Of a stretch of DNA of 64,000 nt, positions 25,018-33,773 are shown in pieces. The position numbers and the translations under genes are program-made. This DNA is from an uncultured Bacilli bacterium (GTDB lineage: Bacteria; Bacillota_I; Bacilli_A; RF39; UBA660). The stretch is from contig CAKOYV010000002.1 of assembly GCA_934131005.1 (NCBI GenBank), positions 1 to 64,000 on the forward strand, in the 5' to 3' direction. Numbering within the stretch: the first letter of the stretch is position 1; each line of letters opens with the position of its first letter. The notes beneath the pieces were generated by a model. It was given only the letters and a program-made list of their open reading frames with translations. It was not told the DNA's origin and did not search any database.

Positions 25018-27645
25018 TTGAAAAAGTATGTATATGCCTTTAATGAAGGTAATAAAGATATGCGCGAATTATTAGGTGGTAAAGGTGCAAATTTAGCTGA
25101 AATGTCGTCTATAAATTTGCCAGTTCCTAAAGGTTTTACTATTACTACAGAAGCTTGTAATAAATATTATAGTGATAATAAAAATATTGATAATAATATT
25201 AAAAAACAAATATTTCAATATTTAACTTTTTTAGAAGAGGCAACTGGAAAAAAACTAGGAGATAAAGAAAATCCTCTACTAGTATCAGTAAGAAGTGGTG
25301 CCCCTGCTAGTATGCCTGGTATGATGGATACCGTCTTGAATTTAGGGCTAAATGATGAAGTAGCTGAAGCATTAGCTATCAAAACTAATAATAAAAGATT
25401 TGCTTATGATTCATATCGTAGATTTATTATGATGTTTGCAGATGTTGTAATGGGATATGACCGTAACAATTTTGAAAAAATAATGGAAAAATTAAAACAA
25501 GAAAAAAATGTCACTAATGATATAGAACTAGATGGAGAAGACATGTATAAGTTAACCCAAGCTTATAAAAAAATATATCACAAATTAAGTGGCGAAAGTT
25601 TTCCTGAAGATGCTAAGGAACAATTAATTAGAGCTATAACAGCCGTATTTCGTTCTTGGAATAATGAAAGAGCTGTTATTTATCGTGAAATGAATGATAT
25701 TCCATCATCATGGGGAACTGCTGTAAATGTTCAAGAAATGGTTTATGGAAATTTAGGTGAAACATCAGGTACAGGGGTTGCCTTCACAAGAAATCCTGCA
25801 ACAGGTGAAAATAAACTCTATGGTGAATATTTAATAAATGCTCAAGGAGAAGACGTAGTAGCAGGCGTTAGAACTCCTAGAACAATCGAAACACTAAAAG
25901 AATTAATGCCCGATATTTATAACCAATTTATAGATATTTGCAAAACATTAGAAGAACACTATCAAGATATGCAAGATATGGAATTTACCATAGAAAATGG
26001 CAAACTATTTATGCTTCAAACTAGAAATGCTAAAAGAACAGCCCAAGCTGCCGTTAAGGTAGCCGTAGATATGGTAAAAGAAGGACTAATCACTAAAGAT
26101 AAAGCTTTATTAAATGTAGATGCTAATAGTTTAAATCAATTATTACACGACACATTTAAAAAAGATGAACTAGCTAAAAGTAAAGCAATAGCTCACGGCT
26201 TAGCAGCATCTCCAGGTGCAGGATGTGGTAAAATATATTTCAATGCCAAAGATTTAAATGCTGCTAAAGAAAGAGGTGAAGAAACTCTATTAGTAAGACT
26301 AGAGACTTCACCAGAAGATATCCAAGGCATGAAAGATGCTAATGGAATTTTAACAATAAGAGGTGGAATGACATCTCACGCAGCTGTTGTTGCCCGTGGA
26401 ATGGGGCGTTGTTGCGTTTCAGGATGTGGCCAATTAACTATTGACGAAAATGCCAAAACTATAACAACTCCAGATGGACAAGTAATAAAAGAAGGCGAAT
26501 ATTTATCAATTGATGGATCTACTGGAAATGTTTATGCCGGCCAAATACCAACCGAAAAACCAACTATAAGTGGTGAATTCAAAAAATTTATGAGTTGGGC
26601 TGATGCTAGAAGAAGATTAAAAATCAGAACTAATGCCGATACTCCAAAAGATGCCAAACAAGCTCGTGAATTCGGAGCAGAAGGTATAGGATTATGTCGT
26701 ACAGAGCATATGTTTTTCGATGAAGAAAGAATCTTCAATTTCCGTAAAATGATTGTAGCTGAAACTAAAGAACAAAGAAAAAGTGCTCTCGAAGAAATCT
26801 TGCCATATCAAAGAAGTGATTTTGAAAAACTATTCGAAACAATGGAAGGTAATCCCGTTATTATAAGGTACTTAGACCCACCACTTCATGAATTTCTACC
26901 ACATACTAATACAGAAATTAATATGTTAGCAAATAGCTTGAAAATAGAATTTCAAACTTTAAAAGAAAGAATTGACTCACTAAAAGAATTTAATCCAATG
27001 ATGGGGCATCGTGGCTGTCGATTAGCTATAACTTATCCAGAAATAGCAGTTATGCAAACAAAAGCTGTAATCGAAGCTGCTATTAACGTTACTAAAAAAG
27101 GCATAAAAGTAACTCCTGAAATAATGATTCCATTAATAGGAACAACTAAAGAATTAGATTATGTCAAAGATATAGTTTGCAAAGTAGCCGATAAAATAAT
27201 AGCTGATAAAAATGTAGAATTAAAATATTATGTTGGTACCATGATTGAAATACCAAGAGCATGTGTTATCGCTGACAAAATAGCCAAAAAAGCTGATTTC
27301 TTTAGCTTTGGTACTAACGACTTAACTCAACTTACTTTTGGCTTTTCTAGAGATGATGCTTCTAAATTTATCAATGACTACAAAGAAAAAGGTATCTTAG
27401 AAAAAGATCCATTTGCAAGTATTGACCAAGAAGGAGTAGGTAAACTAGTTAAATTAGCTGTTATCCAAGCTAGAAATACTAAAAAGAATATAAGTCTTGG
27501 TGTATGTGGCGAACATGGTGGAGATGTAAAATCAATTGAATTCTTCCACAAAATAGGCTTAGATTATACGTCTTGCAGTCCATTTAGAGTACCAATCGCT
27601 AGATTAGCAGCCGCTCAAGCCGCTATAAAAGAAGAAATCAACTAA
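25018..27645 (+). CDS. ppdK: pyruvate, phosphate dikinase
   Basis: Protein of 875 residues, full length. It interconverts pyruvate, ATP and phosphate with PEP, AMP and pyrophosphate. Domains: N-terminal ATP-grasp (1-~340), swivelling phosphohistidine domain with GGMTSHAAVVARGMG (His454) and a TIM-barrel PEP/pyruvate domain with LGVCGEHGG (Cys830). The well-studied Clostridium symbiosum enzyme uses His455 and Cys831, so spacing is essentially identical. The start codon is TTG at 25018, preceded by GAGGTGAT (25005-25012); no ATG or GTG fits the conserved MKKYVYAFNEG start. A single-gene unit. It points to a pyrophosphate-linked glycolytic or PEP-forming step, common in anaerobes. Confidence 0.96.
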   Translation: MKKYVYAFNEGNKDMRELLGGKGANLAEMSSINLPVPKGFTITTEACNKYYSDNKNIDNNIKKQIFQYLTFLEEATGKKLGDKENPLLVSVRSGAPASMPGMMDTVLNLGLNDEVAEALAIKTNNKRFAYDSYRRFIMMFADVVMGYDRNNFEKIMEKLKQEKNVTNDIELDGEDMYKLTQAYKKIYHKLSGESFPEDAKEQLIRAITAVFRSWNNERAVIYREMNDIPSSWGTAVNVQEMVYGNLGETSGTGVAFTRNPATGENKLYGEYLINAQGEDVVAGVRTPRTIETLKELMPDIYNQFIDICKTLEEHYQDMQDMEFTIENGKLFMLQTRNAKRTAQAAVKVAVDMVKEGLITKDKALLNVDANSLNQLLHDTFKKDELAKSKAIAHGLAASPGAGCGKIYFNAKDLNAAKERGEETLLVRLETSPEDIQGMKDANGILTIRGGMTSHAAVVARGMGRCCVSGCGQLTIDENAKTITTPDGQVIKEGEYLSIDGSTGNVYAGQIPTEKPTISGEFKKFMSWADARRRLKIRTNADTPKDAKQAREFGAEGIGLCRTEHMFFDEERIFNFRKMIVAETKEQRKSALEEILPYQRSDFEKLFETMEGNPVIIRYLDPPLHEFLPHTNTEINMLANSLKIEFQTLKERIDSLKEFNPMMGHRGCRLAITYPEIAVMQTKAVIEAAINVTKKGIKVTPEIMIPLIGTTKELDYVKDIVCKVADKIIADKNVELKYYVGTMIEIPRACVIADKIAKKADFFSFGTNDLTQLTFGFSRDDASKFINDYKEKGILEKDPFASIDQEGVGKLVKLAVIQARNTKKNISLGVCGEHGGDVKSIEFFHKIGLDYTSCSPFRVPIARLAAAQAAIKEEIN

Positions 27646-27716
27646 CGATTAATCATAAAAACAACTTAAAAGACAACTAATTTCAAGATAAATAACCCTA
27701 AAATTAACTATAAGTA

Positions 27717-27745
27717 TTGACAAAAAAATAAAACAGTGCTATAAT
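27717..27745 (+). promoter_or_regulatory. consensus promoter of 140-residue protein gene
   Basis: Exact TTGACA (27717-27722), 17-base spacer and exact TATAAT (27740-27745), with extended TG at 27737-27738: the best promoter match seen in the window. Confidence 0.9.
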
Positions 27746-27787
27746 TTCCTTACTGGTTGAGGATAATATAAAAAAGGGGGAATTAAT

Positions 27788-28210
27788 ATGAAAAATTCTT
27801 ATATTATTGAATATTTAAATGAAAACGAGTTTAGAAAAAAAGAAAGAGCTGTAAAAAAATATAACATGCTTGCATATAAAAAACTAATTTTCGAATTCTA
27901 TCCAGAATTTAGAGAAGGAGTTTTTAATGGCGTTGTAGTATCTAAAAATGCTAATGAAGGCATCGTTAAGTACGAATTAAAATTACCAACAGATACGATG
28001 TTTTCTAAAGTTTATGAAGATCTAGTATTACATTATACAGTCTATGAAAATCAAAAAATAGTCATGTTAAATACTATAACTCCAGAAGATATCTTAACAG
28101 AGGGACACCAAAAAGAATTAACGACTTATAAAGGAGTACCGGTATCTAAGTCTCACGCTGAGAAAGATATGTTCAAAATCAACTTGCTTAATATGTTAGA
28201 TAATAAGTAG
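27788..28210 (+). CDS. uncharacterised 140-residue cytosolic protein
   Basis: I do not recognise this protein. It has no signal peptide or membrane segment; the N-terminal half is basic and helical (KKERAVKKYNMLAYKKLIFEFYPEF), followed by a beta-rich part (VFNGVVVSKN, IVKYELKLP, LVLHYTVYENQKIVMLNTI). It is read from the strongest consensus promoter in the window and has a strong AAAAGGGGG site, so it is probably an abundant product. It stands alone between ppdK and an HD-domain gene; the gene at 28274 is 63 bases downstream with its own TTG start. Function unknown. Confidence 0.7.
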   Translation: MKNSYIIEYLNENEFRKKERAVKKYNMLAYKKLIFEFYPEFREGVFNGVVVSKNANEGIVKYELKLPTDTMFSKVYEDLVLHYTVYENQKIVMLNTITPEDILTEGHQKELTTYKGVPVSKSHAEKDMFKINLLNMLDNK

Positions 28211-28273
28211 TTAGATTAAATATTTATATCTATTTGTTATCATATAATAAAGTAGTAGAGAGAGTGAAAAAAA

Positions 28274-28777
28274 TTGAATAAAATTTATGAAAATAAAGAC
28301 TATTATAATATAATTAGTGATATACTAGATAATGAAAAGTTTAAAAAAACAGACGAGTGTATACATCATGGTTTATCACGTATGGATCATTCACTGAAAG
28401 TGTCTTATTATTCATATAAATTAGCAAAAAAATTAAAATTAAATTATCGTGCAACTGCTAGAGCAGGCTTATTACATGATTTCTTTATAACGGATGACCT
28501 TAAAGGAAAAAGGAAAGCTTTCAGTATGTTCTTTCATCCATACAAATCATTAGAAAATGCCACTAAATATTTCAAACTAAGTGAAATGGAAAAAGATATA
28601 ATAATTTCTCATATGTTTCCATCATTACCACACAAAATTCCAAAGTATTTAGAAAGTTGGTTAGTTAGCATTGTAGATAAAATAGTAGCAACTTACGAAT
28701 TTTATTACTCATATGGAAAACCATATGCCTATAAATTTTCAAATTTATATTTAGTTGCTTTACTTCTAAAAAAATAA
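28274..28777 (+). CDS. HD-domain phosphohydrolase-like protein
   Basis: Protein of 167 residues. Metal-binding HD pattern: His39 in SRMDHS, His68-Asp69 in LLHDF, His113 in IISHMFP and Asp135 in SIVDK. HD proteins hydrolyse phosphomonoesters or phosphodiesters of nucleotides; substrate here is unknown. The start is TTG at 28274 after AGAGAGTG, because no ATG fits before the conserved region. TATAAT at 28243-28248 could be its -10 box. A terminator follows at 28793-28820. No membrane helix is evident, although the last ~20 residues are hydrophobic. Confidence 0.75.
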   Translation: MNKIYENKDYYNIISDILDNEKFKKTDECIHHGLSRMDHSLKVSYYSYKLAKKLKLNYRATARAGLLHDFFITDDLKGKRKAFSMFFHPYKSLENATKYFKLSEMEKDIIISHMFPSLPHKIPKYLESWLVSIVDKIVATYEFYYSYGKPYAYKFSNLYLVALLLKK

Positions 28778-28792
28778 AATATATAAATTATT

Positions 28793-28820
28793 AAAGTCTA
28801 GTTTAAAGCTAGATTTTTTT
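28793..28820 (+). terminator. terminator after HD gene
   Basis: Nine-pair stem with one G-T pair (AAAGTCTAG with CTAGATTTT), loop of seven, T-run 28814-28820. Confidence 0.75.
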
Positions 28821-28861
28821 AATACCCTAATTTTTTCTCAATATCTTTTAAATAAAAAGGA

Positions 28862-28890
28862 TTGAAATATAATTTTTTTAATGCTATAAT
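28862..28890 (+). promoter_or_regulatory. promoter of DUF3592 gene at 28911
   Basis: TTGAAA (28862-28867), 17-base spacer, TATAAT (28885-28890) with TG at 28882-28883; AGGAGGAG follows before the start. Confidence 0.85.
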
Positions 28891-28910
28891 TACAATAGGA
28901 GGAGAATGAG

Positions 28911-29348
28911 ATGGGTAAAACAAATAAAGATCGAAAAACTGAAGAATTAAATATTCCAGTAATGATATTTTGTATCGTTGGAACAGTTCTAACAGTATTA
29001 GGAATAATGCTAATGCGTAGTAATAACTTTAAATTAGATATAATATCTACAACAGGAACAGTAACAGGAGTTCAAACTTCAACAAACGCTGAAGGTGAAG
29101 TTGAAAATAGAGTAGTAACACTATCTTATAAAGCTGGAAAAAGTGATTATACAGCAACCATAAGAGCCGTTAAAGAAGATCGTAAAATAGGAGACAAAAT
29201 AGATTTATATTATGATTTTTTAAGCCCTGAAAGTGTTAATAACAAAAGAACTGGTTATGAAGGATATATTGCTGTTATTATAGGCCTAATTCTAGTTTTA
29301 AAAACTGGCCCACGTTTTTGTAGAATTATTAAAGATAATTATTTATAA
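28911..29348 (+). CDS. DUF3592 membrane protein (1)
   Basis: Protein of 145 residues with a membrane helix at each end (~16-36 and ~120-138) and a beta-rich domain between them, probably facing outside. The middle segment GTVTGVQTSTNAEGEVENRVVTLSYKAGKSDYTATIRA...KIGDKIDLYYDFLSPESV is the DUF3592 pattern (a small beta-barrel-like domain of unknown role). A second DUF3592 protein is encoded at 50770. It is a single-gene unit between two terminators with a strong promoter and AGGAGGAG site. Confidence 0.8.
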   Translation: MGKTNKDRKTEELNIPVMIFCIVGTVLTVLGIMLMRSNNFKLDIISTTGTVTGVQTSTNAEGEVENRVVTLSYKAGKSDYTATIRAVKEDRKIGDKIDLYYDFLSPESVNNKRTGYEGYIAVIIGLILVLKTGPRFCRIIKDNYL

Positions 29349-29361
29349 TATCTAAGAATAA

Positions 29362-29405
29362 AAATTAATGGTACATATAAAAAGAAACTACCATTAATTT
29401 TTTTT
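29362..29405 (+). terminator. terminator after DUF3592 gene
   Basis: Twelve-pair stem AAATTAATGGTA (29362-29373) with TACCATTAATTT (29389-29400), then T-run to 29405. Confidence 0.85.
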
Positions 29406-29459
29406 GTAATTTCTCTAAAATACCCTTAAACATTTCTTTTATTTTATATAAATATATAG

Positions 29460-29465
29460 TATAAT
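29460..29465 (+). promoter_or_regulatory. -10 box of proS operon
   Basis: TATAAT at 29460-29465, 23 bases before the proS ATG. No convincing -35 or extended TG was found. Confidence 0.45.
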
Positions 29466-29488
29466 ATAAAAAGAGAAAGAGGGATATT

Positions 29489-30913
29489 ATGAAAAACAAA
29501 TCAATAACATCAAGAGATATAGATTTTGCTAAATGGTATACAGATGTTGTAAAAGCAGCACATCTTGCTGATTATTCATCAGTAAAAGGATGCATAGTAA
29601 TAGAACCAAACGGATATGCCATTTGGGAAAAAATGCAATCAATCCTTGATAAAGAATTTAAAAAAACAGGCCATGTAAATTGCCAAATGCCTCTATTAAT
29701 ACCAGAAAACCTCCTAAAAAAAGAAGGTGAATTAATAGAAGGATTTGCTCCAGAAGTAGCTTGGGTTACAGAAGGTGGCCAAAAACATTTAGACGAAAGA
29801 TTATGCATCCGTCCCACTAGTGAAACATTATTCTGCGATTATTATCAATCACATATCAAATCTCACCGCGATTTACCAAAATTATATAACCAATGGTGCA
29901 ATGTACTTCGTTGGGAAAAAGAAACTAGACCTTTCTTAAGAAGTCGTGAATTCTTATGGCAAGAAGGTCATACAGTACACGCAACTAGTGAAGATGCAAA
30001 AAAAGAAACCGCACAAATGATGGATATCTATCATTGGTTCCATAATGAAATACTAGCTATTCCATCTATTCGTGGTATAAAAACAGAAAAAGAAAAATTC
30101 TCAGGAGCAGAATATACTCTAACAAATGAAGCACTAATGTATAACGGAGTTGCCCTTCAAGCAGGAACTTCTCACTATTTCGGACAAAAATTTTCGAAAG
30201 CTTATAACGTTAAATTTACTAATAAAGAAAATAGGGAAGAATTTGCTTATCAAACATCTTGGGGAACAACAACTAGAATGATAGGAGGACTAATTATGGT
30301 TCATAGCGATGACTATGGCCTAGTATTACCACCAAGAATAGCACCACGACAAGTTGTTATTATACCTATTGGAAAAGATGAAGAAGTTTATGAATTATCA
30401 GAAAAAATCAAACAAGATTTATTAAAAAATGATATTGTTGCTTACGTTGATACAAGTGAAAAATCTCCTGGATTTAAGTTCGCTGAAGCTGAAGTTAATG
30501 GTATTCCTGTACGTATCGAGATTGGAAAAAGAGACTTAGATGAAGGAAAAATAACTTTTGCTCGTCGTGATACTAGAGAAAAAATTAGCAAAAACTTAGA
30601 TATTGATGTAGTAAATTATACCAAAGAATTATTAGAAACCATTCAAAAAGATATGTATAATAGAGCTTTAGAAAGAAGAAATTCCCTAACTTTTGAAGCT
30701 CACAATCTACAAGATATGGAAAAAATTCTTACTACCCAACCAGGTTTTATTCACGCTATGTGGTGTGGAGATGAAAAATGCGAAGATACTATAAAAGAAA
30801 TAAAGGGATGCAAATCAAGATGCATTCTAGAAGATGGAGAGGCAATTGATGAAAAATGCGTCTGTTGCGGCAAAAAAGCTAAATATCACGTTGTTTGGGG
30901 GATTCAGTATTAA
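29489..30913 (+). CDS. proS: proline--tRNA ligase, archaeal/eukaryal type
   Basis: Protein of 474 residues, the length of the short ProRS (ProS type 3) found in archaea, Mollicutes and some Firmicutes, instead of the ~570-residue bacterial form with the INS editing insert. Class II motifs are visible: RPTSETLFCDYYQ (~110-122), RWEKETRPFLRSREFLWQEGHTVHA (~140-164). The C-terminus has a zinc-type cysteine cluster (WCGDEKCEDTI...CKSRC...CVCCGKK) and ends in a tyrosine (WGIQY), as in this type. It charges tRNA-Pro; editing of Ala-tRNA-Pro would need a free-standing factor. Its stop (TAA) overlaps the next start (TAATG), so it leads an operon of four genes. Confidence 0.95.
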   Translation: MKNKSITSRDIDFAKWYTDVVKAAHLADYSSVKGCIVIEPNGYAIWEKMQSILDKEFKKTGHVNCQMPLLIPENLLKKEGELIEGFAPEVAWVTEGGQKHLDERLCIRPTSETLFCDYYQSHIKSHRDLPKLYNQWCNVLRWEKETRPFLRSREFLWQEGHTVHATSEDAKKETAQMMDIYHWFHNEILAIPSIRGIKTEKEKFSGAEYTLTNEALMYNGVALQAGTSHYFGQKFSKAYNVKFTNKENREEFAYQTSWGTTTRMIGGLIMVHSDDYGLVLPPRIAPRQVVIIPIGKDEEVYELSEKIKQDLLKNDIVAYVDTSEKSPGFKFAEAEVNGIPVRIEIGKRDLDEGKITFARRDTREKISKNLDIDVVNYTKELLETIQKDMYNRALERRNSLTFEAHNLQDMEKILTTQPGFIHAMWCGDEKCEDTIKEIKGCKSRCILEDGEAIDEKCVCCGKKAKYHVVWGIQY

Positions 30914-31191
30914 TGAAAACAATCAAATTTATCTTAGCTAAAATAGTTATAGTGGAAGTAATGCTTTTAGTCCTTTACTTTGCTATTTCACTATTTAACA
31001 TTAATATAGAACCTGTTTTAATCATTATAACAACCATTCTTAAATATTTAACTCCAATAGCAATCCCCTGTGTTATACCATATATAATCTTATCTATCTT
31101 GGACAATCGCATAACTGATATTATTATAGGTGTAGTTGTTGGCGGCTTAATTCTTTATTATATATTAAGATATATGGGGGCGATTCAATGA
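30913..31191 (+). CDS. small membrane protein, unknown
   Basis: Protein of 92 residues with three predicted helices (~6-28, ~38-58, ~66-86) and almost no loops, so an integral membrane protein. No family recognised. The ATG overlaps the proS stop codon, and GGGGG (30897-30901) provides a binding site; a TTG at 30895 is in frame but lies before that site. It overlaps the next gene by four bases (ATGA). Its place in the proS operon suggests cotranscription but not a shared job. Confidence 0.65.
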   Translation: MKTIKFILAKIVIVEVMLLVLYFAISLFNINIEPVLIIITTILKYLTPIAIPCVIPYIILSILDNRITDIIIGVVVGGLILYYILRYMGAIQ

Positions 31192-31733
31192 ATATATTTA
31201 TAGGAGGCTCATCAAGAGAAAATATTGATAATTATTATTATCAAGAATCTATCAAAATAGCCACTTATCTATCAAAAAAAAGATATAATCTTATCGTAGG
31301 CTGTGATGTAGGACTTTTAGAAAAAGTAACAAATATCTTCAATAAAAATAATCAAGATATTATGATTATGGAAGCTGATTGCTATAGAAAAAAGAATAAT
31401 TCATATAACTATCCCGTTTATCACCATAACACTATAGCCGACCGTAAATCATCACTAATTTCTAATTCTAACTTAGTACTATTTCTACCAGGTGGAATAG
31501 GAACCTTTGATGAAATATTAACCATCATAGAAAGCAAACGAGCCAAAGAACATAATTTACCAATTGTTATTCTAAACTTAAATCACTACTATGATGATTT
31601 AGAAAAAATGCTAAACAAAGCTTATGAAGAAAAATTTGCCGACTATGATGAGAATCTATACAAAATAATTGATAATACCAAGGATGCTATTGCATACATA
31701 GAAAATATAGGTGATAACAATGAAGGAAAATAG
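31188..31733 (+). CDS. LOG-family protein (TIGR00725/YvdD-like)
   Basis: Protein of 181 residues with a Rossmann-like start (MNIFIGGSSRENIDNYYY), nucleotide-binding region and the LOG motif PGGIGTFDE near residues 101-109. Members with this motif cleave the N-glycosidic bond of nucleoside 5'-monophosphates (cytokinin-activating enzymes in plants) or are of unknown use in bacteria. The SRENIDNYY start also resembles the SLOG-superfamily nucleotide-binding proteins. It overlaps the genes on both sides (4 and 14 bases), in an operon with proS and a methionine-gamma-lyase-like gene. Confidence 0.75.
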   Translation: MNIFIGGSSRENIDNYYYQESIKIATYLSKKRYNLIVGCDVGLLEKVTNIFNKNNQDIMIMEADCYRKKNNSYNYPVYHHNTIADRKSSLISNSNLVLFLPGGIGTFDEILTIIESKRAKEHNLPIVILNLNHYYDDLEKMLNKAYEEKFADYDENLYKIIDNTKDAIAYIENIGDNNEGK

Positions 31734-32961
31734 CGAAGCTAAAAAATTACTTTTAGAAGCTGAAAAAGAATTACAACCAATATATAAAAAAGTTGATGAA
31801 ATAGAGTATTTTAATAGTAAAAAAGTTCTAGAAGCTTTTATATCATGTAACGTAACAGAAGATTGTTTTAAAGAAACAACCGGCTATGGTTATAACGATT
31901 TAGGGCGCGATACTATCGAAAAAGTTTATTCTACTATTTTCAAAAGCGAATCTTCTCTTGTAAGATGTCAATTTATATCAGGAACTCACGCCATCTCAAC
32001 AGCTCTATTTGCTTGCCTAAGACCAGGCGATGTCCTATTATCTATAACAGGAAAACCATATGATACCCTTGACGAAATAATAGGCCTTAAAGATAACCCT
32101 AGTTCTCTTATGAGTTATGGCATCAAATATCAAGAAATTGCTCTAAAAGATGATGATTTTGACTACAAAAAGATAAAAGAAGTAATTACTAAAAAGAAAA
32201 TTAAATTAATTGAAATTCAAAGAAGTAAAGGCTATTCCACTAGAAAAAGTATTAATATTGATTTAGTTGAAAAAGTTATTAAATTTATTAAAAATATTGA
32301 TAAAGATATCATTATTATGATCGATAATTGCTATTGTGAATTTGTTGATACCAAAGAACCAACCGAGGTAGGAGCTGATTTAGTTGTAGGCAGTCTTATT
32401 AAAAATTTAGGTGGTGGTATTGCCCCTAATGGAGGGTATATTACTGGAAAAAAAGATTTAATAGAATTATGTGCTGCTAGACTAAATGTACCAGGAGAGG
32501 GAAGTGAAGTAGGTCCATCCCTAGGTTTCAATAGAAATATCCTTCAAGGGTTATTTTTAGCCCCCAATACAGTCGCTAGTGCTCTTAAAACAGCCATCTT
32601 AACTAGTTATACAATAAGTAAATTAGGCTATGAAACAGAACCTAAATACAATGACAGACGTGCCGATATTGTACAAAATATTATTTTTAATGATTCTGAT
32701 AAACTAATCAAATATTGTCAAGCTATTCAAGCATCTAGTCCTATTGATGCATCAGTAACTCCAATTCCTTGGGAGATGCCTGGATATGATGATCAAGTAA
32801 TAATGGCTGCTGGAACTTTTATTCAAGGTTCATCTATAGAATTATCTTGTGATGGCCCATTAAGAAAACCTTACATAGCTTACCAACAAGGCTCATTAAC
32901 TTATGCTTATGGTAGATTAGCCGTTCTAAAAGCTATCAATTATTTATTAGAAAACAAATAG
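31720..32961 (+). CDS. methionine gamma-lyase-like PLP enzyme (aluminium-resistance family)
   Basis: Protein of 413 residues. It matches the fold-type I PLP family often called methionine gamma-lyase or aluminium resistance protein (YnbB-like): GYGYNDLGRDTIEKVYS, FISGTHAISTALFACLRPGD, the cofactor lysine in GSLIKNLGGGIAPNGGYI (~residues 225-242), and GPSLGFNRNILQGLFLAPNTV. Actual substrate in the family is poorly established. ATG 31720 follows AGGTGA (31709-31714); the GTG at 31711 is within that site. The gene overlaps the LOG gene end by 14 bases and closes the proS operon at the weak terminator 33018-33044. Confidence 0.88.
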   Translation: MKENSEAKKLLLEAEKELQPIYKKVDEIEYFNSKKVLEAFISCNVTEDCFKETTGYGYNDLGRDTIEKVYSTIFKSESSLVRCQFISGTHAISTALFACLRPGDVLLSITGKPYDTLDEIIGLKDNPSSLMSYGIKYQEIALKDDDFDYKKIKEVITKKKIKLIEIQRSKGYSTRKSINIDLVEKVIKFIKNIDKDIIIMIDNCYCEFVDTKEPTEVGADLVVGSLIKNLGGGIAPNGGYITGKKDLIELCAARLNVPGEGSEVGPSLGFNRNILQGLFLAPNTVASALKTAILTSYTISKLGYETEPKYNDRRADIVQNIIFNDSDKLIKYCQAIQASSPIDASVTPIPWEMPGYDDQVIMAAGTFIQGSSIELSCDGPLRKPYIAYQQGSLTYAYGRLAVLKAINYLLENK

Positions 32962-33017
32962 TTACTTTTCATATAATCTACTTTCACCTAAATAAAAAAT
33001 CACACGACAAAATGAGG

Positions 33018-33044
33018 CAAATAATTAATTTTATTTGTTTTTTT
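33018..33044 (+). terminator. terminator of proS operon
   Basis: Seven-pair AT-only stem (33018-33024 with 33031-33037) and T-run 33038-33044. Weak stem but ideal shape. Confidence 0.6.
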
Positions 33045-33094
33045 CTTTATATCTTTTAAACCTAATCATATAAATAAAGTAGGAGAGTGATAAA

Positions 33095-33691
33095 TTGAAA
33101 ATACCCTTAAACTATCAGGTAACCGAATACGATTGTTGCCCAACAACTTTTATAAATGCTCTAAATTTTTTATATGAAAGAGAAGAAATACGAGCCGAAT
33201 TATTAAAAATAATCTATAAATATACTCTTGACTGCCACTCTAAATCAAAAAAACATAAATGTATTGGTACTACACCGAAAGCATTAAGAGAGCTCGTTAA
33301 ACATCTAAATAAATATTCTAAATCAGAAAAATTTAACTTAAAATGTCATCTACTTACTAAAGATAAAGTAAAAATTGAAAATATCAAAAAATACCAAAAT
33401 AAAAATACTTGCTTCATCATGCTATGCCACTATCCCGATAAACATTATATTTTAATAACTAAAGTAACCAACAACTACGCCTATATATTCGACCCATATT
33501 ACACCAGATGTTTATTCAAACCTAAAGATAAAAATATTATACATATAAATAATAACCCCTTTAAATATAATCAAAAAATTCCCCTAAAAAGATTATTTTC
33601 TCTAAAAAAGAAAGCTTATTCTCAAGGAGAAATTGCCACAAGAGAATTAATAATATTAAATAAATTGCCAAAAATGAAAACAAAAGCTTAA
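33095..33691 (+). CDS. C39-like papain-fold cysteine protease domain protein
   Basis: Protein of 198 residues made of little more than a peptidase C39-like domain: YQVTEYDCCPTTF gives the candidate nucleophile Cys14 or Cys15 (the family usually reads DCGP or ECGP), HYILITKV gives His117, and YIFDPY gives Asp133, in the Cys-His-Asp order of C39 peptidases. There is no ABC transporter, no signal peptide and no membrane helix, so it would be cytosolic or released by an unknown route. The start is TTG at 33095 after AGGAGAGTGA. Related single-domain proteins are often annotated without known substrate. It has a lysine-rich tail (pI clearly high). Confidence 0.65.
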   Translation: MKIPLNYQVTEYDCCPTTFINALNFLYEREEIRAELLKIIYKYTLDCHSKSKKHKCIGTTPKALRELVKHLNKYSKSEKFNLKCHLLTKDKVKIENIKKYQNKNTCFIMLCHYPDKHYILITKVTNNYAYIFDPYYTRCLFKPKDKNIIHINNNPFKYNQKIPLKRLFSLKKKAYSQGEIATRELIILNKLPKMKTKA

Positions 33692-33699
33692 AAATATGT

Positions 33700-33705
33700 T
33701 ATAAT
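33700..33705 (+). promoter_or_regulatory. extended -10 box before queA
   Basis: TATAAT (33700-33705) with TG at 33697-33698. A good -35 is not seen. The 5' leader is ~60 bases and T-rich; no preQ1 riboswitch-like fold was found. Confidence 0.5.
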
Positions 33706-33773
33706 AACTAAGTTAGTAATTTTTACACAAATCTTATTTATTAAAAAAATAGTAGTAAGGAGGATTTTTTTAG

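Noticed and set aside
33706..33773. preQ1 riboswitch before queA
   Set aside because: The 68-base leader is T-rich and shows no C-rich loop and pseudoknot pattern.
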